A stretch of 64,000 nucleotides of DNA, taken from assembly GCA_946803715.1 (NCBI GenBank), contig CAMPET010000049.1, positions 81,143-145,142 of the forward strand. The letters are read 5' to 3'. Position 1 is the stretch's first letter, and each line of letters begins with the position of its first letter. Under the pieces are notes generated by a model that did not search any database, was not told where the DNA came from, and saw only the letters and a list, made by a program, of their open reading frames with translations. This document shows, in pieces, positions 1-11,480 of the stretch. Origin of the DNA: Beroe ovata. Lineage: Eukaryota; Ctenophora; Nuda; Beroida; Beroidae. The translations under genes were made by a program, and so were the position numbers.

Positions 1-747
1 ATGTGCTCTGTAATAAGGGGGTGTGTGCTATATGGGGTGTGCTCTGTAATATGGGAGCGTGTGTTCTATGAGAGGGGGTGTGATTTGTAATGTGGAGGTG
101 TGGCTTATTCAACAGGCTGCAACTCATGACAGGGGGAGGGATGGGGTCCGGTTCATGTGTGTGGGGGACCGCGGTATCTATGATTATGAACGATGGCGCA
201 ATTCATGAATGAGGATAACAGGGGCCAATATATTTCCCGGTGACGACAGACACGGCAAGAGTTGATATCCCATAATCGTATCTAGACTTTTCCCGGAGTT
301 TGTCCGCGGAAACCCGATCAAGCACTAATGTGTGGGAGCTGCTCAACACGTCACCGCACCATGATTTGGAACAGCCAAGCGATAATGCATGTGAGGGAAT
401 TACATATGTAAATATCAACCTGCGTCAATGTATCCTCCACTATTACGACCCTCTGCGCGTGGTAATGAACCAAATTCGGAGTTAGATAAATATTGGAGAA
501 TTGGAAGATTTACGTAAGTGCATACTAAAATTCTTCGACATGATTTTACCGCGGTAATTCGAGCAAATTTAACTAGCCAGTTTGGTTATAAAAGCAAGTC
601 AACCACGTCCTGATTTCAGTTGCTTCTTTTCTAACCCAAGAAGAATGACTTTGACAAGAATTGTAACTGTTCTGTACATCATAATTTTTCAGTGCTCGTA
701 CCCATTTATCACAGTGATCTCCAAATATACTTAAATACATTTTCAGG
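1..747. other. 5' flank of first secreted-protein gene
   Basis: No gene is recognised here. The first ~110 bases hold imperfect tandem copies of a roughly 25-base G/T-rich unit built around gtgtgctctgtaat and relatives. The remainder is unique and must contain the promoter and 5' leader of the gene starting at 748. The short open frames in it are small, overlap on both strands and show no family resemblance, so I do not call them. Confidence 0.5.
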
Positions 748-1689
748 ATGGCTCGAATAATTCTAGTCGTGGCATGCTGCCTTCTGGTTCTCTCGGAAGG
801 ATTCAACAGTGAGAAGATGGAGAAAAGGATGAAGGAAAGGCAGCAGAGACAAAAGGAGCGGAAAGCTTTCAAAGAGAAAGAGCAAGGAAGCTATGGGAAC
901 AAAGATGAGGATGTTCACCATAAACCAATGTACAGAGATCCGATGCATGGAAAACCAATGCATGATGAACCGATGCATGGTGAACCGAGGCATGGTGAAC
1001 CAATGCATGGTGAACCGATGAATTTCCCAGCGAATTATGGGCGATCATCATTCGCTGGTCGAGATGAGGGAATCTACGAACCAGAACCAGCTGTATACGA
1101 ACCAGAACCAGCTGTACATGATGTGGAACTGGCAATCGACTATGATGACGACTTCACAATAGATAGGGCACACTTACGCTCGCTTGCAGAGAAGTTCAAT
1201 GGCACGGCGGCAGGTGGCATACTCGAGACGGGAATGTTTGATGAGGAGGTTGGGGGCTTTTTGGAGAGGGCATCCGACATGAAACAGAAGTGGCAAGATG
1301 AACTCAAAGATATTGATAATTACTTGGAATACAAAAAGGAAAAACAAGCATACAAGGAAGATAAACAGGAGTACAAGGATGAGAAGGAGGAATACAAGAA
1401 GAGGGATGGGTCCAGCATGCGAGACTTGGGTGACCTCATGGAGGTGATCAAGCTGGGAGGGGAAATCCTAGGCGAGGATGTGGCCTTCCAGTGGATGTGT
1501 GGCACTCTGACAGATCTCCAGGCAGCCCCTGCTGTGAGGAGTGTCCTTGCTGAAATAGTGGAGGAGCATTCTGACGCGGGTGGAATTGAGGGACTGATGG
1601 ACGAGGAAGAGCTAGACGAGGGTGAGGTCATCGATCATGTGGGACGTGGTCTCTACTTCAAATTTGTCAAAACTTACTGTCAATTTTAG
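748..1689 (+). CDS. Secreted low-complexity protein with C-terminal YCxF motif (family not recognised), member 1
   Basis: A single open frame of 313 residues. A hydrophobic signal peptide (about residues 1-18, ILVVACCLLVL core) is followed by a charged coiled-coil-like stretch rich in K/R/E, then penta-residue repeats of the type MHGEP (about 66-90), a duplicated YEPEPAV (110-123), an acidic middle, and K/E/Y-rich repeats (191-219) ending in KKR. The last ~90 residues look globular and helical. They contain the only two cysteines after the signal peptide: C251 in WMCGTL and C311 in the terminus YFKFVKTYCQF. One N-glycosylation sequon lies at N151. A poly(A) signal follows at 1752. The gene at 3501 encodes a relative with the same two-cysteine core. 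A secreted or processed precursor is an inference. I recognise no described family and assign no function. Confidence 0.75.
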   Translation: MARIILVVACCLLVLSEGFNSEKMEKRMKERQQRQKERKAFKEKEQGSYGNKDEDVHHKPMYRDPMHGKPMHDEPMHGEPRHGEPMHGEPMNFPANYGRSSFAGRDEGIYEPEPAVYEPEPAVHDVELAIDYDDDFTIDRAHLRSLAEKFNGTAAGGILETGMFDEEVGGFLERASDMKQKWQDELKDIDNYLEYKKEKQAYKEDKQEYKDEKEEYKKRDGSSMRDLGDLMEVIKLGGEILGEDVAFQWMCGTLTDLQAAPAVRSVLAEIVEEHSDAGGIEGLMDEEELDEGEVIDHVGRGLYFKFVKTYCQF

Positions 1690-1751
1690 TGACTTTGAAA
1701 ACTTGACTTACGAAGAATGAAGTATATAATTGGATTCTTGCTTGTATGAGC

Positions 1752-1757
1752 AATAAA
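1752..1757 (+). terminator. Poly(A) signal AATAAA for the 748 gene
   Basis: Canonical AATAAA lies about 60 bases after the stop codon of the secreted-protein gene. It supports a short 3' UTR and an end near 1775. Confidence 0.6.
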
Positions 1758-1789
1758 AAATTTAGTTCAACAGCCAAAATATGGTTGTA

Positions 1790-3500
1790 TTACTTCGCCT
1801 CCCAATTCAATCTTCCTTGGACCCTTCAAATCTGTGTAGTGAAAATAGAAACCGATTTAGATATTTGAATTTACAATTTAAGATCATGAAAGATGATCTC
1901 AAATTTTTCTAAAAACAAGAATTGAGCTTGCTTTCCCGCCTCCCGGCTCCCGCTGGTCTAGTGCTTTATTTCCCCCCTTCCCCTGATTATGACAATAGAT
2001 TATAGAGAAAGGTAGAATTGATATTCCGAATCAATTGGCAACGAATGAAAATGAAATAGAAATAAGTAGTAACTCAAGATATAAGCAGTAACTTATTCTG
2101 GGTATTCTATGTATTGCAATGCTTCTGTTGATTGAACTTGAGGGAAAATTAGAACAGCCCTTCAGCTATAGACAGATTTTAGATCACAGTTCTTTTTCTC
2201 TTTGCCATTTATTTGCCATAGGTGATTCTACTGCTACATTCCTGTTACTGTTTACTTGAAACGACTGCATCAAACTCGCCAGTTTTTGAGTGCTCAGGGA
2301 TCCGGGATACTGGAAAAGAAACAAGATGGACTACGGGCCGCATATCTTTGAAATTGAACATGCGGACTCATTCAATCACTCATTATGGGCGTTGACCTGG
2401 GAAGTGGAAGTTCTACTTGGTTGAAGATTCTAGCATCTATAGACTTGATCGAATGTCACACGTTCGGAATTTATTATCCACATGTGTACGGTGCAATGCT
2501 GCGCCGTCGAGTTCATTAATCATATCAAAGCCGCGCCGCACACTAATTCTAATGAGATGCACAAAAATAACTTTACGAAGTTTATTGCTGCATCCTGAAT
2601 TCAAGTTGGCTGATAAAACTGAAATGGTGGCGCCTGATTGGTTATGTGTGGAAACGGAGGGAGGGAGGGATCTTAAAATCTGTCTTCTGGCTACTTTAGC
2701 TTTAGTTGCGACAGCAACCGCTGGTATGTCGACACACTTTAGCTTTAGTTGCCACAGCAACCGCTGGTATGTCGACACACTTTATCTCATCTCTGCTATC
2801 CCTTCTACAATGCCCTTTTGTAAAACAAAAAAGGTGATTGGGGAATGGGGAGGGAAAAAATCGTGGCAAGATTAGATTTTGCCTACGTCCGGCTTGGGCT
2901 TGACACCTTATCCGATCATACCGCACGCACCCGGCACCCCTACGAAGGTGCTAAAGGGGTACTGGGTAGTGCTATAGACTCTCACGTGCACAAGGTATTG
3001 TCAGGCGCACACAGATTCCCGTATTCACGTGGTGCGCGCCATTCCCATCGATCTTCTCATCCCATTCCCTTATTTCATTGAAGATGTGCCTGGTGAAGAG
3101 GTAATAGGTATAATTACTGTCTATGAAATTTTTGGCCCACCATAATACCATCTCGACTGTAATTGCGCGCACTGTTGAGAACGTAGACCTCCCGATACTT
3201 GAGGGAGGGCCCAGTTGCTGGCATTGAGCCAGCAGAGAATTACCAGCCCGATCTTCACATGTTGAATTGTTTCGTTACCATGACATCAAATGCATACTAA
3301 AAGGGTATGCATCAGCATTTATCCATCTCAAGGCGACTGTTGACTATCTAATATGATGCTCTTTCTGTGACACAGTCTCACACTTGGGCAGAATTTTAAT
3401 ATTTTTGAATATTAGGCATGCATTGATTGAGAACACCTTTGGTCCACCGATTTGATCCACCGATTTCTCAATCCTGACAACGCTCTCCACGCTAGGGTAC
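1790..3500. other. Intergenic stretch between the two secreted-protein genes
   Basis: No coding gene is supported. Apart from the 43-base tandem duplication listed separately, the region holds unique sequence. The open frames here (for example 2417-2875) are covered by frames on the opposite strand and lack family resemblance. The promoter of the 3501 gene should lie within the last few hundred bases. Confidence 0.45.
2695..2780. repeat. Tandem duplication, 2 x 43 bp
   Basis: Two directly adjacent copies of a 43-base segment containing gcaaccgctggtatgtcgac, differing at about one position. The near identity indicates a recent local duplication. Confidence 0.8.
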
Positions 3501-4376
3501 ATGAAAGCTCTCCTCATCACCGCTATTCTGATATCTCAGACATGCGGTCAGAGCAGGCGGAGCCTACTCAAAACTACCTCCAGCAACAAGGCAAGTTCTG
3601 CTGACGTCCCATCTATGATACTTGACGGTGAATCGTTCGGCTATGGACTACCAGCTCTATTTGAGATAATACACGCGGCAGATGCACTGTTGCCAGGCGA
3701 CGCCACTGCACGGGAGTGGCTATGCAGCTCGCTGCGCCGCATCTCCGCCCCGGACATATTCAAACACCTGGAGGAGCAGGATATTGCGGTGGCGAGTGTG
3801 ATCCTGTCCGAGCTGTCTGGTGGCAACTCAAGTTCGCAGTATCCACAAGGTAATAACGGGCCCAGGGCACAGCCGCCCTCATACAGAGCCGGAGAATACG
3901 ATGTGAGGGACGCGAAGAAAGTGATGAATCTCGCCAGATCGCTAGCCGAGCCTCCCGAGCCCGAATACGTGGAGAGTGGGGATTCAAAACCAGCCTCGGG
4001 AGGAGGGGGAATTTCAATGCCGGGTGGAATTTCACTCCCCGGGATGGGCGGTGGTGGCGCTGACATGGAACCTACGCCGCCAAGCAGCGGCGGCTTCAAC
4101 ATGCCGGGGGGTAACCAAATGGGCGGCGGCGGTTCTTCGGCTGACGATATGTCAACAGGAGGAGGTGGCATTTCAATGCCAGGCGGTTTTTCTATGCCAG
4201 GCGGCAGGAAAAAAAGAAACACAAATTCTCAAGGAAAATCTCCCGCAGATGAGACGGCGGATTTGGAGGGAAGGATAGAGGAGCTCAGAGTGATGGATAA
4301 AGTGAGTGATACGTACAAGGATTTGATGCAGAAACGACTATTTTACAGCTTCATAAAGGGTTATTGCAAGTTTTAG
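3501..4376 (+). CDS. Secreted Gly/Met/Pro-rich protein with C-terminal YCxF motif, member 2
   Basis: A single open frame of 291 residues. A short signal peptide (about 1-16, LLITAILISQTCG) leads into a helical segment with WLCSSL (C75), matching WMCGTL of the gene at 748. A long low-complexity region (about 145-225) follows, built of GGGGISMPGG/FSMPGG/NMPGG repeats. It ends in RKKR (226-229), a furin-type basic site. The C-terminal ~60 residues are charged and helical and finish LFYSFIKGYCKF (C289), parallel to YFKFVKTYCQF in the upstream gene. C75 and C289 are the only cysteines after the signal peptide. Sequon N99. A variant poly(A) signal ATTAAA lies at 4423. If RKKR is cut, the two cysteines would sit on separate chains held by a disulphide; this is speculation. 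No known family is recognised. Confidence 0.75.
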   Translation: MKALLITAILISQTCGQSRRSLLKTTSSNKASSADVPSMILDGESFGYGLPALFEIIHAADALLPGDATAREWLCSSLRRISAPDIFKHLEEQDIAVASVILSELSGGNSSSQYPQGNNGPRAQPPSYRAGEYDVRDAKKVMNLARSLAEPPEPEYVESGDSKPASGGGGISMPGGISLPGMGGGGADMEPTPPSSGGFNMPGGNQMGGGGSSADDMSTGGGGISMPGGFSMPGGRKKRNTNSQGKSPADETADLEGRIEELRVMDKVSDTYKDLMQKRLFYSFIKGYCKF

Positions 4377-4422
4377 TAGTCGGTAAAGTGTATGGGCACA
4401 GCATATAGACAATATCGTTGAG

Positions 4423-4428
4423 ATTAAA
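4423..4428 (+). terminator. Poly(A) signal ATTAAA for the 3501 gene
   Basis: The common variant ATTAAA lies about 47 bases after the stop codon of the second secreted-protein gene. It is the only plausible signal close by. Confidence 0.4.
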
Positions 4429-4859
4429 GTAAAGAAGAAATTGCTAGTTGGTCTCAGTTTTCATCGCGTTTTGTCCGTGGGGCAAGAGGTTTTAAGTTTC
4501 ATCTTGATTCTTGATGTAAGTCATCAATTAGCATTTGACGGAGAAATTGCTAGTTATAGTTTGTGCCATATCTCAGTTTTAACTTTCCACTATGATATGA
4601 ATGATACCATACAATTTGATACCCATAATGAGACGTCATAGCTTTTCGTCATAGCTTTTATGTGCACAAATTGTATATGATTTTACATCGCACACCGTGT
4701 TTCTATGGACTATGAGACGTCACAGCTTCACCCTCGGTTTGGTTCACTGCACAACGCAGTATGCTGCGGTGATATTCTAGCCAGGCATGGACGACCACAC
4801 GTTCATTGGACGTGGTGGACGAGACTCCTTCCGTGCATAACTCAGGTTTCCCTGATACC

Positions 4860-5149
4860 CAATCATACCCTATTGCTAATAAGTGATCGACCATCTACCT
4901 CAAAATGGTATTCTGGTATCCCTGACACCCAATCATACCCAATTAGTGATCGACCACCTACCTGGAAATGGTACTCTGGTATCCCTGACACCCAATTATG
5001 CCCAATTAGTGATTGACTACTTACCTGGAAATGCTACTCTGGTATCCCTGATACCCAATCATGCCAATTAGTAATCGACTACCTACCTGGAAATGGTACT
5101 CCGGTATCCCTGATACCCAATTATGCCCAATTAGTGATTGACTACCTAC
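4860..5149. repeat. 63-bp minisatellite abutting the MLK splice donor
   Basis: About four to five direct copies of a roughly 63-base unit (tctggtatccctgacaccca ... aattagtgattgactacctacctggaaatg). The last copy ends exactly at the splice donor of the MLK exon at 5150-5269. On the minus strand every unit carries TTTCCAGGTAGGTAG, the same string that forms that exon's end and donor, so the array appears to have grown out of an exon-intron boundary. Confidence 0.85.
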
Positions 5150-8100
5150 CTGGAAATACTTCTTGGGGTCTTCCCCATCATCAGTCGCTGTGTTTGGGTA
5201 GTGGAATATGTGTTTGAAGTCCTGGGGCTCGCTGATGTCCATACTATGCATCTTCTTGGTAATCTTCCTCTTGCTGCGTATGGGTTGAAATTGGGAATTT
5301 CACGACAAATCGATTATTTTCTCAGCGTGTCTAATAGAACTTCAGTTTTTCTCATTCTTTTATCCGAAACAATGGCTCACTTTGTGTAAAATCGCGCCAT
5401 ACCTGGGATGTGGTGTTGTTCCAATGGAGTTACTGTCGAGTCCAGTCTTGCGCTGACTGATCATCACCATACACAACTCTAACAACACTTTATTCAATTC
5501 CTGAAATCATTAACACCATTGAATTACACCAAATATGGAACCACATTCACAAAATATGAAGGTAAAAACGTCGGGTAAAACAGTACCTGTTGTTCGTGAT
5601 GAAGTGATGCCTTCTCTTGTTGTAGTGTGTTAGCTTTCTGCTCTATCTCTTCTTGTTGCTGCTTGACCTGCCGGAAACAGCAATCAAATTCTCACAACAA
5701 AAAAAACGTTTTGGTGGTGTTGATTTCAGTAGTCAGTAATCCTCAATGATAAATTGCAATGAAAACCAGTCCTCAACATATTGTGAGATCACACCACTCC
5801 TCATTCCTCATGAGTGAGGATTGAACCCCACTACCCTCACCTTCTCCTCCCTCTCGTTGAGCTGATCCTCCTTTTCCTGGAGCTCCATGTAGATCAGTTC
5901 CAATTCCTCCTGCCACTCTTGTCTCATCGAGCATATCACCCTGTCGTCCAGATTCACGAAATCTGTCCTACTGATCTCCTCCAGGGTGTTTGTTATGCTG
6001 GTAAACGTGGGCCGGGCCTTCCGGTCATACATCCAGATTGCTGAGATTAGCGAGAAATGTAGGATAAATTCGTGCGGAAACAAATCACTCGTCTGTCAAG
6101 AGGGGAATTTCAATCTAATGCCTTCTTCATAGGACATCATTAATTAATGACATGTTAAAATGACATCTTAGAATGGCATCTTACAGTTGAGTAACATCTT
6201 GATGTCCTCTGGGCAGGTTTCAGGAATGGGAAGTGTAAGTTTGCCTGCAGCTACTTTGTACTGAACGGCCCAGTCCTCGAATTTGGAGAACGGAACCTCC
6301 CCAGTCAGCATCTCCCAAACCACAACACCGTAACTGAGACAGGGCGGAAACGGGTTAGATTGAGTCGATATCGGTGTTGAGAAAAAGTGGCCGAGAAAAG
6401 ATGTTGAATATTTTATTACCTCCAGACATCACTGCTCTGGCTGTACTGTGAGTCTCTGAGAACCTCAGGACTCATCCATCGGAATGTGCCCATTTTACTC
6501 AGATTCGCAGTCCGTTCTACTTTTCGTGCCATTCCAAAATCTGTGGTGGGGAACATGATGACACGACTGTTAAACATCCGCATCCTGACGGGTCAACACC
6601 AATTAGTTGACACCAGCTAAAGTTTACTGACACCGCTGAGACACCACTAACCGGTTATCTTGATGGTGTTCTCCATCATATCAGTCCGTACATCTTTGGC
6701 CAACAGAACTGGAAAAGTCAGATACATCAAAGAATGTACACTCGCGTAACATCGTGATTTCTACAAAATTACACTCATGCGCGTACGTGCGCGCGCAGCA
6801 AACTAGAAACCCGGGCATAAAACTAGCAATAGAGTGTTACAAGCCCAGAAAATATTATCAGAAATTCCTGGTGCAACTCACTGTTTCCACTTTTAAGATC
6901 TCTGTGAATCACTTTCTTAGAGTGGATGTACTCCATCCCTTCAGATAGCTGTTTAGACCAATTCACAATTACATCTGAGCATTTTTCATGGTTACGATGG
7001 CTAAAAAGAACAGAGCGCTAGATATAGGATCTGCCAAAATGGGACCAGCATTCGATTAATTCTCCGGGCAGGAGAGATTTGTGTCGTCGGGAAGAAACAT
7101 TACGGAAACTTTGAGCCGTCATCTCCATGTATCTATTTAGCATTAGACATATCACCCATATCAATCTACCTTAGGTATATGGTAGCCACCTTAGGCATAT
7201 GGACCATTATGGGCATTGGGCATAACATTGGCATGTACTCACTGGCTGGTAGCCCATACAACTTGATGACATCGTAGAGTGAACCACCATACGCAAACTC
7301 TAACACCAGACACAGCTTCTTAGGTGGTCTGATACAAACCTGGTAGTTAGATTCTTTATTAAACCGAGCGATCTCGTCACAATCAGTCAGTTAAGCAGCA
7401 GAATCGATGATAATCAGACGTTTTTTGACCTCCAAGGACTAACCCACAGCATTGCGAACACAGGGTCTTGCAAATCAAGAACCTGTATTTCACAAGACCC
7501 CAAGTAAACCAAAATAATTCAACTTACGCCATATAGGGAAGTAATGTTCTGGTGCTTCAGTTCATGAATTGTGTGCGCCTCGAGTAAAAACTCTTGATAA
7601 ATGTCCGTATCCAAATTACCAATGATTTCCCGAGCTTCTTTTACAGCAACCTGTGTGGGTGTTCAAATTGCTGTGTTGGATTCTTGGAACGGCAAGTTAT
7701 TGACAGTTAAAATTTGACAGGGTAACATAGAGGGTTAAATGATTTTGAATTTGCATAGGTTTGTTCCGATCTTAGTTTGAAAAGGTTCCGTTCAAAGATT
7801 CCAGAATATCTGAAGTATATATGTCAACATACACATTTAATCATGGTGCTTGATTTGGAATGAACTATTTGAGTATTTGAGTAGGCTGACTCCCCTGGGA
7901 ACTGATATTCATTACCGAGTAACGGTATTAGTATTAACATCAAATTGTTAAGTGACATTGGTAATGTAGGTGAGTGGTGACACATTTGAAGGTCTGATCT
8001 TATGGTGAATTGTAGTTCGGTATCATTCTCATACAAACGACAGGCAAAAAATCAGAAATGCAAAAAATTAAGTTATAATTAAGCAAGTTAAGAGTAACTT

Positions 8101-9346
8101 GATCAATATATTGGTCACTGATGAAACGCTTTGTCTCACTATGATGATTATGCCTCACAATACTTCGATCTCACCTCCTTATTATTGTACATTCCCTTGT
8201 AGATCTTGCCGAAGCCACCGTATCCCACAACATCACCAATCTCAATATCGTTAACCTCGATATTCTGAATGCTGTGCTCCTCCACAAAGTTATGGGGAAA
8301 AACACCTGCGGGAGGGAGTAGTTGCTGTTGTTGGTAATTATGTTGGTAAAATTAACTAATTAGTGAGCTTATTAATCGCTAGCTTTATCTGTGCATCTGT
8401 ATCCTCTCTCTATCTTTTTCTCGCATTTCTACGTCGTTATATTGTGTCATCAGACAACACTACACGTTGCATGCAGTAGTATGTAACGTGTAATTTCAGC
8501 GTGTGTATTTTACCAAGGTTCACCGGGGTTATTGGAGTGCGCTTTGAAAGATAAGAAGTCAGGGTAACTCGACACCCCCCTAATTCTATCATGTTCGATC
8601 CGCGGTACGCGAGCTCTTTGTTATAGCCCGGACAAATATTATAAGATTCCAGTGGGAATCAATTCTTCAGGAGTGATAGATCCATGGTCGCCCAAACTCC
8701 ACTTCTCCCGTACTAGGAAACTTTTCTTTGTAGGTAGCCGGTAGGATAGCGAAAAATCAAAATGCAAACTAGGTACTTCACCAATTGTACCAAGAATAAC
8801 TAGCAATGTTTAGGGGCTGTATCCACTGCAGTATCCTACTGTATACGTATCTCTAGGACTAACCAATGAAATCAGAAGGTTTTGAGTTATCAGCTCGCTT
8901 GTAAATCCTTCCCAACCACCATCCACTGTCGCCACTGAGGGTCGGATCCTTCGTGTAAATCTGTACCTGGGTGTGTGTTACACGTTATACAGTGTTACAC
9001 ATGTGTTACAGCTGTTACAGTGTTACACACGTGTTACAGCTGTTACAGTGTTACATAGTGTTACAATGACATGTTTCCCATATTACATTGACATGTTAGA
9101 CACGTTACACATGTTACACATGTTACAATGACATGCTATAGACGTTACACATGTTACGGTGACACGTTACCCGCATAACAACCACTCATGAAACACTTTT
9201 CACAACTATACAGTAACGTGACACATACACAAGTATTGCACCAAATCACGTACCTTGTCCCCCTTTTTGAGTGTTAGTTCATCCTTATTGCTCCCCGCGT
9301 AGTTGTAGATAGCGGTTGCAAGTTGGGGAGCTTTTATCATCGGCAT
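5150..9346 (-). CDS. Mixed-lineage kinase (MAP3K9/10/11/21-like), 12 coding exons, 3' end not found
   Basis: Serine/threonine MAP3K acting upstream of JNK/p38 in the cytoplasm. Exons on the minus strand: 9254-9346, 8864-8966, 8175-8305, 7528-7650, about 7239-7339, 6882-7000, 6652-6708, 6420-6540, 6185-6333, 5841-6040, 5587-5667, about 5150-5269. Exons 1-3 give an SH3 domain (ALYxY-type start, WW, ending GVFPHNFV). Kinase landmarks follow: glycine loop GYGGFG, VAVK, HRDLKSGN, DFGMARK, WMSPEVL. The next exon reads QEWQEELELIYMELQEKEDQ, the coiled-coil/zipper start typical of MLKs. The last recognised exon has ISEPQDFKHIFHYP, a CRIB-like motif where MLKs carry theirs. The start ATG precedes a complete SH3. 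The donor at 7239 (rather than 7243) was chosen to keep frame, and the acceptor of the last exon is uncertain. About 466 residues are recovered. The Ser/Pro-rich tail is missing and may lie at or beyond the minisatellite. Confidence 0.85.
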
Positions 9347-9366
9347 CTTCTCCAGTTTATATCACA

Positions 9367-9403
9367 TGACGTCATCTTGATATCACGTGACATGACACGT
9401 GAT
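9367..9403. promoter_or_regulatory. CRE plus E-box cluster upstream of MLK
   Basis: Within 60 bases upstream of the MLK start codon there is a perfect palindromic CRE (TGACGTCA, 9367-9374), then TCACGTGA (9383-9390), and a further ACACGTGA just beyond. These are established CREB/ATF and bHLH-leucine zipper binding sequences. Their use here is inferred from position only. Confidence 0.45.
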
Positions 9404-9409
9404 AATAGC

Positions 9410-10000
9410 TCATCCTGCTAGCTAAACAAGGACGCGTCATCAGATGGATAGATACATACAGAGTGTCAGAGAACGTCCTATTATTTGTGAATTTGACACT
9501 TTCCACTCATTGTATTCAGGTTTGCATTCGCCGTAATGCAATCCTGTGCTACAATCTAGGACATAGCATACATTTCGCAGAGTTTCAAATTCTGGACAAA
9601 TCCGAACAGCCGCGTTCAGAGGGAGTTGATTTACCCTGACACTATCCAAAAATTTGTGGAATGTCAAAACATTATTTCATAGAACACAAGAACGGGGTTT
9701 GAATCCAACGAAACAAACTGCAGGGTAGGTACCTACTGACATAAAACACAACCTATAACATGTACTCAGGAGTCTGGAATGTGCTGGAATTTTAATTGAC
9801 ATGGGACTTTCTCATCTCTAATTAATTATCCAATTAACATTTTTGCTCGGCATTTTATAAATAGGTCCTATCTCATGTACCTCGCATTTTCATAGTTGAT
9901 TTCACCACAACATTCTTCAACAATAATCCTCAACCAGTTGTAAACACAGAGAATATTATTGTATGTAGGTACTGGACTGTTTAGATTCTACACTCTATAG
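9410..10000. other. Intergenic, nothing recognised
   Basis: AT-rich unique sequence upstream of the MLK gene. I see no gene, RNA or clear repeat. The short frame at 9440-9667 has no recognisable features. Confidence 0.4.
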
Positions 10001-11480
10001 TACACAAAAATTACACAATTCAGCCGCACGTAAACAAGTTCAAACAGGAGCATTAACAATCACACAGTTAACTATCACACGGCATATTATCGTGATCAAT
10101 GTATACTTGTTATGATGCACATATATATTATTCCATTCTGATGTTATACGCGTCTAGAGTTGGCTGGCTATATTATAATTGTGATTAGAGCCAGTGACGC
10201 ATGCAGTAACCACAACTCCAAGATGTATACACAATCATAGTATCGTATTGTTCTACACACAATGGAAACGTACCCGGTAGCTATAATAATGCGGAGTTGG
10301 GTATAAGCCAGGGAGACGATTACTGAATCACCCACAGAAGTCGTACATTTTGCAAGAAGGATAGAATGTTCATCGAGCAACCAAATGGCATTTCTTCGAA
10401 AAGTGGCTAGGAAATTATTCTGGAACAAAATAGTAGCTACTTTTTTCTACTCGCGGGACTGCAATGTACACTTATAATATGACGATGTGCAAAACCGACG
10501 CGTGCTTTGTGCAACACGTACACGAACACACATACACAAACGTCAAACAATCTATTCTGAATTATCAACAGTTCACTGTACAATGTACAATGTTATACAT
10601 TGTGACATGACAACTGACAAGTGTAAATTACCCCAGTGTATTGTAGTTATTACTATTTGTTGAGATACTGCCAAAGATATGTCACAGATTCTACGATTCT
10701 AGGTCATTTGGCCTAACTGGACATTTGGCCNAGTACACAAATAGTACACAAATAGTACACAAATATTACACAATTCAGCCGCACGTAAACAAGTTCGAGC
10801 AGGAGCGGTTAACAATCACACAGTTAACAATCACACGGCATATTATCGTGATCAATGAATACTTGTTATGATGCTCAATGCACATATATATTATTCCATT
10901 CTGATGTTATACATGTACGCGTTTAGAGTTGGCTGGCTATATTATTATTGTGATTAGAGCCAGTGACGCACGCAGTAACCTATAATATACCACAACTCCA
11001 AGATGTATACACAATCATAGTATCGTATTGTTCTACACACAATGGAAACATCACGTACCCAGTAGCTACAATAATGCGGAGTTGGGTATAAGCCAGGGAG
11101 ACGGTTAGGGGTGAATCACCCACAGAAGTCATACATTTTGCAAGAAGGATAGAATGTTCATCGAGCAACCCAATGGCATTTCTTCGAAAAGTGGCTAGGA
11201 ATCTATTCTGGAACAAAATAGTGGCTACTTTTTTCACTCGCGGGACTGCAATGTACACTTATAATATGAAGCAAAACCGACGCGTGCTTTGTGCAACACG
11301 TACACGAACACACACACACACACAAACAATCTATTCTGAATTATCAACAGTTCACTGTACAATGTACAATGTTATACATTGTAACATGACAACTGACAAG
11401 TGTAAATTACCCCAGTGTATTGTAGATGTTACTATTTGTTGAGATACTGCCAAGGATATGTCACGGATTGTACGGTTTCA
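10001..11480. repeat. Direct duplication flanking a single-N join (10731)
   Basis: The segment 10001-10701 recurs at 10732-11480 in the same order with scattered substitutions and small indels, including a variable run of agtacacaaat. The copies meet at one N. This is the pattern expected when two alleles of one locus are placed end to end by an assembler. Neither copy holds a recognisable gene. Confidence 0.8.

Noticed and set aside
2417-2875. 152-codon plus-strand frame
   Set aside because: It spans a tandem DNA duplication, is matched by open frames on the other strand and shows no domain or signal peptide.
3180-3270. Possible structured RNA (gggagggccc and ctggcattgagccag stems)
   Set aside because: Short stems only; no match to a tRNA, snRNA or snoRNA box pattern that I can defend.
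3641-4222. 193-codon minus-strand frame rich in proline
   Set aside because: Shadow of the Gly/Pro-rich repeats of the secreted protein on the plus strand; no independent features.
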